The notes under the pieces were generated by a model. That model saw nothing but the letters and a program-made list of their open reading frames with translations, ran no database searches and was not told the DNA's origin. This document shows, one piece after another, positions 31,708 to 37,591 of a stretch of DNA of 37,591 bases (position 1 is the stretch's first letter; every line of letters begins with the position of its first letter). Source of the DNA: Fischerella sp. PCC 9605 (GTDB taxonomy: Bacteria > Cyanobacteriota > Cyanobacteriia > Cyanobacteriales > Nostocaceae); contig NZ_KI912152.1 in assembly GCF_000517105.1 (NCBI RefSeq), positions 168,936 through 206,526 on the forward strand, read 5' to 3'. The position numbers were made by a program, and so were the translations under genes.

Positions 31708-32568
31708 TTATCGCTTCCATGCAAGGAGTACCGAAAGTGGTTTTGTTTCCTTAAACTGCCCCGACAACTCTAACGAGAGAAGTGCTTCCTTCAAATCCGC
31801 CTCGAATTGCGTCACCTGATCGCCAAGAAGTGTTCGCGAACAAAAGGATGTCGAGTACAAATAGCCGATGATGTTCTCAATAGTCCAAATGTGCTCGAAC
31901 TCTAATTGATGCTGTGCCACCCGAGCAAAGGGTGACCTAACAAGCAGATCTTTTTTGGTGATTTTGGAGCGAGTGTAGCTGCTGTCGGGGTTCTTGAGAG
32001 CGAAGGGCGATCTAGCAAGCAGATCTTTTTTGGAGATATCAGGAGTGGTATATTGCTCGCCCAGCCGCCATTTCTTCACAACTTCGATGGTCTTTTGCTT
32101 CCAAGGTTCAGAATTTTTCCAGAAGCTTCCGCCGGTACTAATGATTGCTAGCCCACCATCATCTAAGAGCAGCTCATAACAGCGTTGGAGAACCACTTTC
32201 TCATCCATCCAGCGGAAGGCTCTGCCAATCGTAACGAGTTTAAAGAAACCTAAAGATTGAGAAATGAGTTCTGCCCGTTGCTCAACCCATGTGATATTGC
32301 TAGCACCAACCATTGCTGCTTCCCTTTGAGCCTCAATTAGCATTTCAGGCTGAGGATCAATTCCAACTACTTCATCAAAACGATCGCACAACGGAATTGC
32401 GATCTGACCAGTCCCACACCCGAGATCTAGGAGCCGTCCCTGTCCGTTCAGATTGAATGCCTCCGATAGCAGTGCAAATAATGTGCTTGGGTAACGTGGT
32501 CTGTAACGAGCGTAATACCAGGCAGCACCCTTAAATAACGTAGGGTCATAAGCGCGAAGTGCGTCCAT
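31708..32568 (-). CDS. Class I SAM-dependent methyltransferase with internal repeat
   Basis: The 286-residue protein has the Rossmann-fold methyltransferase core. Motif I is LDLGCGTGQ (47-55), with VVGIDPQPEMLIEAQ after it (Asp at the end of beta-2 binds SAM ribose) and ITWVEQRAE. The substrate is unknown; its neighbours suggest a sugar or metabolite in the same pathway as the glycosyltransferases. An oddity is that residues 178-190 (ISKKDLLARSPFA) and 203-215 (ITKKDLLVRSPFA) are a 25-residue-period duplication inserted between the core and the C-terminal helices, encoded by a duplicated ~40-nt DNA element. The last part (IWTIENIIGYLYSTSFCSR) is typical of the family. Confidence 0.85.
   Translation of the reverse strand: MDALRAYDPTLFKGAAWYYARYRPRYPSTLFALLSEAFNLNGQGRLLDLGCGTGQIAIPLCDRFDEVVGIDPQPEMLIEAQREAAMVGASNITWVEQRAELISQSLGFFKLVTIGRAFRWMDEKVVLQRCYELLLDDGGLAIISTGGSFWKNSEPWKQKTIEVVKKWRLGEQYTTPDISKKDLLARSPFALKNPDSSYTRSKITKKDLLVRSPFARVAQHQLEFEHIWTIENIIGYLYSTSFCSRTLLGDQVTQFEADLKEALLSLELSGQFKETKPLSVLLAWKR
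31923..32037 (-). repeat. Intragenic ~40-nt repeat pair, 75-nt period
   Basis: Copies at 31923-31962 and 31998-32037 share the core AAGCAGATCTTTTTTGG preceded by GAGC(A/G)AAGGG(T/C)GA, about 85% identical by eye. They encode the KKDLL(A/V)RSPFA peptides of the methyltransferase, in frame and without stops. This looks like an interspersed repeat that entered the gene, or a local duplication. Confidence 0.7.
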
Positions 32569-32600
32569 AGTTCAAAAACTTCTTCTAGAATTATCACTTG

Positions 32601-33818
32601 CTAGACAGATGAATAAACAGCACAAACCTGTCTTTGAAGTAACTCTTTCAGCAAATTAGCGGTCTTATATGCACCACTAAGGTCAATAAAATCAAAGCTG
32701 ACCGCAGCAGTCTTTTGGTTGAGACAGGTAATAATTTTTCTGGCAAAGTGATTAGGTTCTAGCTCATGAGGACGAATGACTTCAACTATTCCAAGTTGCT
32801 CTAGTTTCTCAGCTCTTGTAGGCTGCTCCCGGTCTTTATTGGAGGGGAAAACCATGGCTCGGACCCTAGTCCTGAGAATATTCATTATAGTGTTGTAGCC
32901 AGCTAGACTAATTGAAAGGTCTGCTTTTTCCATATAGGCAAGTAAGTTTGGGGTGTATCGCCGTAGAGTGATGTTGGTTCTGCCCACTGCCTTTTTTTGC
33001 AGTTGTAAAAACTTCTCCTCTGGCATAAAAGGTCCAGTAAATATTTGAAGGCGATGAGGCAAAACTCTTTCAAGAATCGGAGCTGCTTCCACCATACATT
33101 CCAGCAGTTCATGTCCTAATCTTCCACCACCAACACTAACCAAAATCATCGGTTCTCTTGAATTGAGACTGGCGATATCCTCATCAGTAGCTATAAGATT
33201 ATCTGGCGGGGATTGCACAACATACCCTGTGTAATGCACTTCACAAGTGAGGTCTTTGACTCTAGAAAAGCTTTCCTCTAATCTCTGCAGCTTTGGATCT
33301 GAGTGGACCAGTAGCATATCAAAGTATTGGTTCATCAATTTACAAATTGTTTCTTCCTGTTGTGCTCGATCTGGTTTTGACTTCGCCAGGACAATATCTC
33401 GAAGACTGCAGACCACCTTTGTTGAACGTCCTGTGGATTGCACTTGCTTTAACAGTGGCATCAACTCAAATAAGAGTAGGCTCCTACCAAACGGGAAAAA
33501 CTCCGTAATTAAACAATCCGGCTCAAACTGCTTGAACGTTGTAAGAAGCTGATTTTTTCGGATTTCTTGAACTTCCTCAAGACTATGGGAACTGTCCACT
33601 ACCTTGAGTTCCTGAACTCCTTGTGCCCCAGACTCCGATCGGAGCGCCGGGAGGTTGAGCGCTTTAACGGCTGGTGGAATTTCAAACCCCTGCACAATCT
33701 GGCCACCATTAATGAAACAAACTTGAAAATCCTTAACCAGGCTACGGAGAATTTCTGTACTCCGAACAAGGTGCCCCATCCCCAAAAGATATTGGCAGTA
33801 AAACATGATCTTTTTCAT
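32601..33818 (-). CDS. MurG-like (GT28/GT-B) glycosyltransferase
   Basis: The 405-residue GT-B enzyme opens MKKIMFYCQYLLGMGHLVRS (the GxGH loop of UDP-sugar glycosyltransferases). A second Rossmann domain starts near 225 (PMILVSVGGGRLGHELLEC) and has the donor-binding stretch DLSISLAGYNTIMNILRTRV with FPSNKDREQPTRAEKLEQLG. The pattern resembles MurG and related UDP-GlcNAc or glucuronosyl transferases, but the length and sequence indicate a paralogous enzyme rather than true MurG. It probably glycosylates a lipid or small molecule at the membrane. ATG 33818 is preceded by GGAGG. A partial second copy of its 5' end is at 31341-31502. Confidence 0.85.
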   Translation of the reverse strand: MKKIMFYCQYLLGMGHLVRSTEILRSLVKDFQVCFINGGQIVQGFEIPPAVKALNLPALRSESGAQGVQELKVVDSSHSLEEVQEIRKNQLLTTFKQFEPDCLITEFFPFGRSLLLFELMPLLKQVQSTGRSTKVVCSLRDIVLAKSKPDRAQQEETICKLMNQYFDMLLVHSDPKLQRLEESFSRVKDLTCEVHYTGYVVQSPPDNLIATDEDIASLNSREPMILVSVGGGRLGHELLECMVEAAPILERVLPHRLQIFTGPFMPEEKFLQLQKKAVGRTNITLRRYTPNLLAYMEKADLSISLAGYNTIMNILRTRVRAMVFPSNKDREQPTRAEKLEQLGIVEVIRPHELEPNHFARKIITCLNQKTAAVSFDFIDLSGAYKTANLLKELLQRQVCAVYSSV

Positions 33819-33880
33819 GTGCTCATTACCTCCACTTAAGACAGGTACTTAAAAAAAGGGGGTCATTTGGAAACGAACCA

Positions 33881-34034
33881 GGGCGTTGCATAATGGAGGG
33901 ATGAATTGAGGTCATGTACTATGCAATGTCCATACTGTGGGTCTACGAAAATCCAGAAGAATGGAAAGCGAAGAGGTAAACTGTGGGACATTTGCACCAA
34001 CTGCAATCGTCAATTTATCGACGTGTACGATCCG
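33881..34034 (+). mobile_element. IS1-family fragment, 5' end only
   Basis: It begins GGGCGTTGCATAATGGAGGG, which resembles the terminal repeat of cyanobacterial IS1-like elements. From ATG 33921 it encodes MQCPYCGSTKIQKNGKRRGK and a second CxxC (CTNCNRQFIDVYDP), the InsA-type zinc finger. Similarity ends after VYDP (about 34034), where IS630-like sequence begins. Confidence 0.7.
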
Positions 34035-34035
34035 C

Positions 34036-34625
34036 TAAGCAGACTTAGAAATGTTGGAATTATCTGCGGCTGTTGGAGAAATAGATTAAAAGTATGTGGA
34101 TGAATCAGGGTTTTGTGCTTGGAGTGAACCCAGCTACAGCTATTACTTCCTTTGTGAGCAAAAACGTCTAGAACAAAGCCAGCGTCGGGGACGAAGGTTA
34201 AGTATTATTGGTTTCTTCAACCCCTAATTAGTTTTGTGTACAGTAAGCGTGATTGGCGGCGTTTCACGCAAATCTTATATTCAAATGATGGAACAAGAAG
34301 CACTCGAAGCCGAAAAGTCTGGACGTATTAGAGTCATCGTGCAGGACAACGGTCCAATACATCGGTGTAAAGAAGCAATTCTGTTATGGGCAAAGTGGGA
34401 AGACATGGGTTTGTTCATCTTCTTTTTACCTAAATATTGTTCGGAAATGAACCCGATTGAATTGGAGTGGCAACACCTTAAAAAAGATGAATTAGCCTCG
34501 AAAATCTTTGAGGACGAGTTAGACCTTGCCGGGAGCTGTGATTGATGGAGTTCAAGCTAGAGCATCCAAGGGAAACTACAAGTACGCAACGTGTAAGATT
34601 TAACTCTAATTCTTCTGCTTAATTG
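34036..34625 (+). pseudogene. IS630-family transposase, decayed
   Basis: Frames from about 34090 to 34625 encode the DDE_3 catalytic half: YVDESGFCAWSEPSYSYYFL, QRRGRRLSIIGFFNP, then an in-frame TAA (34228-34230). GGVSRKSYIQMMEQEALEAE and VQDNGPIHR with PKYCSEMNPIELEWQHLKKD follow. After about 34535 two frameshifts are needed to read the family tail (VIDGVQARASKGNY and QRVRFNSN). The first Asp (DESGF), second Asp (QDNGP) and Glu (NPIELEW) are all visible, but the frame is broken at least three times. The N-terminal helix-turn-helix part is missing. Confidence 0.8.
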
Positions 34626-34725
34626 TTTGTTACATACTTATAAATTTTTCCCATGACTTACTTATTGACTCACTTGCTGTGTGACTCAACTCACTTATGG
34701 ATTTAAACAAGTAAAAAATTAACTT

Positions 34726-34852
34726 GTTTGGGCTGATTTTCGTCCGACAGACTATGCCAGTATTAGACACTGGTGGGAACTGATTTTTAGCGCCTACCTT
34801 TTAATCAGTATCCAAGCGACATACTTCCAATTCGATTCTCAATCTCTGTAAA
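34726..34852 (+). pseudogene. IS701/IS4-type transposase C-terminal relic
   Basis: The frame reads WADFRPTDYASIRHWWELIF then SAYLLISIQATYFQ before a stop. This matches the (D/S)YASxRxWWExxxSAYLxVSxQ block near the end of IS701-group DDE transposases. All upstream catalytic regions are absent. Confidence 0.6.
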
Positions 34853-34984
34853 GAATATCAATTCCAAACCATCTTTACAAATGAAAATCTTGATTTTGAT
34901 ATTGAACTTATACCAATTCTCTATGTAGGTGCAAAAGGCGATAATTATATCATCTTAGATGATTGTTTTTTAGTACTGCGGTAG
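34805..34984 (+). pseudogene. Coding-like frame of unknown origin
   Basis: This 59-codon open stretch overlaps the IS701 relic in another frame. Its latter part reads LCKEYQFQTIFTNENLDFDI and IPILYVGAKGDNYIILDDCF before TAG. The composition looks protein-like, but there is no start, ribosome-binding site or family. It may be the 3' end of a lost gene or chance in AT-rich DNA. Confidence 0.3.
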
Positions 34985-35590
34985 AATAAGTTTTTTAACT
35001 TATCTTTTTATTGATTATTTTAATGGTTCAACTAGATATGGACATACTTTATGGAATCTAATAAACAAGCTTTTTAGACTAATTATAGTGCTTAAGTTGT
35101 TGTTTGTGATTAATTTCTACTATTTTAGAGTATCAAAAATTCTCTAATAGTTCATATAAAAATATAAAATATCAAATTACAAGAAAATTCTAGAATCTGT
35201 TCTGCTTTATACAGTAAGAATCATTGTTGTTGTATAAATGTTACTCAAATTCAAGTTTTTTCAGATATTGCAATTTGTCAATACTGTGTTGTTTTCTTTA
35301 CTTCGTTTTTTTTGTGAAATCAATCTATGATTGTATAAAAAAACAAAATTAGTAAATTATTACACATCATTTAGTGACAGCATTTTACACTACTATGCTA
35401 TTTGAAATAGCGTTTGTTTATTGACGCTCACAAAGGATTTCATCTCAGTTGAGCCAATATGGGTTCTGAACATTTGGTGTTTTACTGAGACTAAAGGCTG
35501 AACTAGTAGAAGAAAGCATGAAAGAGAATAAGCACAGGGAACTTGTAAATGTATCGTAGTAATCTTTCTTTTTTTGCTTGTGATCTCAAG
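34985..35590. other. AT-rich spacer, nothing recognised
   Basis: The stretch is strongly AT-rich with many short A/T runs. No coding frame, repeat pair or strong hairpin was recognised. Confidence 0.5.
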
Positions 35591-35595
35591 TATTT

Positions 35596-36162
35596 ATGGG
35601 AGGGCTATCTAGCATTGCAGCCTACCTAAGTACCTATGGTATGTCCTTGGCTGTTGTTCAGGTGTTGTCAGAGGTACGTGTCGATCTTTTCAGTCACTTG
35701 CAGCATCTTTCCCTGTCTTTTTACCAGCAGTTCAAGAGTGGCGACTTGATCGCTCGCGTGACAGCTGATATTGAAAGAATGCGGATTGTCACTATCAAAA
35801 CTGTTCTGCCTTTGCTAACGAACACTGTCACCTTGCTGGGTATGATGGCGATCATGTTTTGGCTCAATTGGGAACTGGCGTTGGTGGCGATCGCTATTTT
35901 TCCTCTGTGTTTTCTGTTAACAAGCCGCTTGGTTAGCCGCATTCGTAAGTTTGCACGCAAACATCGGACTTCTGAAGGTGTCTTAGCTTCAACAACGGGT
36001 AATACGATTGGTGCCATCAAGGTGGTACAGGCGCTTTCTCTCCATAATCTGCTGAAAAGCATTTTTGTGCAGCAAAACAACAAGAGCTTGGATGAAGCTG
36101 TCCAATCTCTGAAACTCTCGGCGGCGCTGGAACGGACAGTGCAAGTATTGATTACGACATGA
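35596..36162 (+). pseudogene. Internal fragment of an ABC exporter paralogue
   Basis: The frame aligns throughout with residues ~99-286 of the exporter at 27785-29659 (for example LSLSFYQQFKSGDLIARVTA and MFWLNWELALVAIAIFPLC). The first membrane helices, the rest of the membrane domain and the whole ATPase are missing. It ends with a stop (TGA 36160-36162), after which an unrelated 40-codon frame (MNKLNYELVAIYQQLVNSEL...) runs to 36281. It is on the opposite strand to the intact gene. Divergence is clear at the amino-acid level, so the duplication is not recent. Confidence 0.8.
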
Positions 36163-36359
36163 ACAAGCTCAACTATGAACTGGTTGCAATTTACCAGCAA
36201 CTGGTGAATTCCGAATTACAAGAGCAAAAGTTGCAAGACCAACTCGTACGGTCAGGTTCACCAGTATCCTACCTAACCTAGATGTCGGTTAACCCGCTTC
36301 TTAGAATCACGCCCGAACCAAATAATATTGGCAAATTTTAGCTGTTTAAGGCTCTTCAT

Positions 36360-37229
36360 ATGTCCTCATTGAATTCACCTGAAATCACACAAAGTACTCT
36401 AAAGACAACAAGCGATTTAGACACAAAAACAGTTGTAAAGAAACATTTAGAATCACATCTCGGTATTCTTCACAGAGTATTTCAGTTGATTGGAAATGCC
36501 TCCTACACACGCAAAATGGCGGTGGATCTCTCTTACCGCCTCGAACGGCTTGTATATCTTTACGCCGATTGGCGTTTGCGGAAAACCACAAAGCAGCACA
36601 CGCCAGACATCCAGCTGTGCGGCAACTACTACATTGACGTTAGCTGCGTGAATCAGCACGACATCGTGTACTCCTGTGGTGTTGGCAGGAACATCGAATT
36701 CGATGAGGCTCTGCACAAAGCGTTCGGCTGTGATATCCATATGTTCGACCCAACCCCGGTCGCCGTTGATTATATGGTAAAGGTAATGGATCGACTCTAC
36801 CTGAAGTTCTATCCGTGGGGCGTATGGATTGAAGACAAGACCATGCCTTTCTATTTTAAGAAGGAAGAAAAGGGCAAACTACAGAACTTATCCATAACCA
36901 ACCTCTTTCAAACCACCAAATACCTAGTTTTGGACTGCTACAGCCTGCCGACCATAATGAAACGGCTGTCACACAACCGGATCGACATCCTCAAGATGGA
37001 TATCGAAGGCACCGCTATGCCCGTACTTGAGAAACTGATGGAAAGTGATATCTGCCCGAGACAAATGATTTTTGAACTCGAAAAGGGCCGAACACCGCTG
37101 CTGGAGTTTCACAAACGTATGCATCGACTGCTGCGACAGATTGAATCGAAAGGCTACGCCCTCTACTTTCAGCCGAGACAGAAGAAGAGCAAATACAACT
37201 TTCAGTTCCTTGCCGTGCGAGATAGTTAA
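36360..37229 (+). CDS. FkbM-family methyltransferase
   Basis: The 289-residue protein has the FkbM core. SAM-binding YSCGVGRNIEFD is at 104-115, FDPTP at 129-133 and the diagnostic DILKMDIEGTAMPVLEKL at 209-226. FkbM enzymes O-methylate sugars or polyketides, and in cyanobacteria are common in surface-polysaccharide clusters. Together with the two glycosyltransferases and the exporter this supports a glycan-modification role, though it lies on the opposite strand from them. The N-terminal ~80 residues are a variable extension. No clear ribosome-binding site was seen, so a later start is possible. It ends 12 bases before the right IS6 copy. Confidence 0.85.
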   Translation: MSSLNSPEITQSTLKTTSDLDTKTVVKKHLESHLGILHRVFQLIGNASYTRKMAVDLSYRLERLVYLYADWRLRKTTKQHTPDIQLCGNYYIDVSCVNQHDIVYSCGVGRNIEFDEALHKAFGCDIHMFDPTPVAVDYMVKVMDRLYLKFYPWGVWIEDKTMPFYFKKEEKGKLQNLSITNLFQTTKYLVLDCYSLPTIMKRLSHNRIDILKMDIEGTAMPVLEKLMESDICPRQMIFELEKGRTPLLEFHKRMHRLLRQIESKGYALYFQPRQKKSKYNFQFLAVRDS

Positions 37230-37241
37230 CTCTGCATAAAC

Positions 37242-37591
37242 GGTTCTGTTGCAAAAATCGCTGCCTCGCTAATAGAATATTCTCTCTGGAGATTTAATAT
37301 TATCCAGATGAAGCCCAAGCATCCGTTTAAGTGGCGGCACTATCAAGCCGAAATCATCCTGCTGTGCGTGGGGTGGTATCTTCGGTATCCATTGTCGTAC
37401 CGCAACTTGGAGGAGATGATGACCGAGAGGGGGCTAAGCGTTGACCATACGACTATATATAGATGGGTGCAGCACTATGCCCCAGAACTAGAAAAACGGT
37501 GTCGTTCACATCTCAAGCCGACAAATGAAACAGGCGCGCGTGGATGAAACCTATATCAAGGTGAAAGGTAAGTGGAAATATTTGTACCGAG
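37242..37591 (+). mobile_element. IS6-family insertion sequence, right copy, incomplete
   Basis: The terminal repeat GGTTCTGTTGCAAAAA is at 37242-37257, 12 bases after the FkbM stop codon. The sequence then matches the left copy (546 to about 197 reversed) almost base for base, in inverted orientation, and runs off the window. The one difference noted is two extra bases near 37371-37375 that keep this copy in frame past LLCV. Confidence 0.85.
37308..37591 (+). pseudogene. IS6-family transposase, frameshifted before the first Asp
   Basis: The frame MKPKHPFKWRHYQAEIILLC...YRNLEEMMTERGLSVDHTTI is intact through the helix-turn-helix. It then breaks at about 37525-37540 (ETGARG-stop) where one surplus base separates it from RVDETYIKVKGKWKYLY in the next frame. 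The left copy has the same surplus base. The rest lies beyond the window. Confidence 0.85.

Noticed and set aside
35596-36162. Stand-alone membrane protein gene
   Set aside because: It aligns only with residues ~99-286 of the intact ABC exporter and lacks both ends, so it is a fragment and not a gene.

Overview
The window looks like an accessory, insertion-sequence-riddled stretch of a filamentous (Nostocales-type) cyanobacterial chromosome or large plasmid. The evidence is many GCGATCGC (HIP1) octamers outside the 18.6-22.9 kb segment, cyanobacterial-type proteins (acetolactate synthase with a zinc-ribbon tail, thioredoxin-like [2Fe-2S] ferredoxin, CsaA, TrpB2 remnant, cyanobacterial IS6/IS5/IS630/IS701 relics), long AT-rich spacers and many broken genes. 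No rRNA, tRNA or CRISPR array was seen.

Layout. 0-0.55 kb: a frameshifted IS6-family element; an inverted, incomplete copy sits at 37.24-37.59 kb, so the window is framed by the same element. 0.55-6.3 kb: small hypothetical membrane and TPR proteins in repeat-rich spacers, with a TGTACA-ended repeat cluster at 4.08-4.23 kb that looks like the terminus of a Tn7-like element. 6.3-10.5 kb: a compact operon with a substrate-binding protein fused to an OmpA domain, a lipoprotein substrate-binding protein, an ABC permease (no ATPase) and an isochorismatase-family hydrolase. 10.5-12.85 kb: decay zone with nested repeats, broken queuosine-precursor transporter and trpB2 remnants, a truncated IS6 and a second TGTACA terminus. 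12.9-16.5 kb: minus-strand EamA transporter, TIR-domain protein, CsaA, ferredoxin and a haem-oxygenase-fold diiron-type enzyme. 17.2-19.9 kb: an FCD-type GntR regulator divergent from a SIS-domain sugar isomerase-like gene, the two served by near-identical TTGACA-17-TATGCT promoters each overlapping a TTGT-NN-ACAA operator. 19.94-22.9 kb: a GC-rich block without HIP1 sites carrying an MFS exporter and an SDR, probably of proteobacterial origin. 23.5-25.4 kb: ilvB.

25.6-27.75 kb: an IS5-family element that cut the 5' end of a DUF6262/TnpC-like gene, then a truncated TnsA-like reading frame beside paired 22-nt repeats and a TGT terminus (Tn7-like end). 27.8-37.2 kb: a surface-glycan/export-type cluster: a complete type I ABC exporter, a GT2 glycosyltransferase, a SAM methyltransferase, a MurG-like glycosyltransferase and an FkbM methyltransferase. 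Interspersed are fragments of paralogues of the exporter, the GT2 and the MurG-like gene, indicating an ancestral duplication now decaying, and relics of IS1, IS630 and IS701 elements.

Most distinctive signals: (1) the matched divergent promoter/operator pair of the GntR-SIS locus with a nearby diiron-type oxidase; (2) two independent families of Tn7-like transposon ends with no complete transposition genes; (3) the GC-rich transporter/SDR block; (4) the OmpA-fused binding protein that lacks the usual peptidoglycan-binding aspartate. All functions are assigned by reading only; no database search was run.
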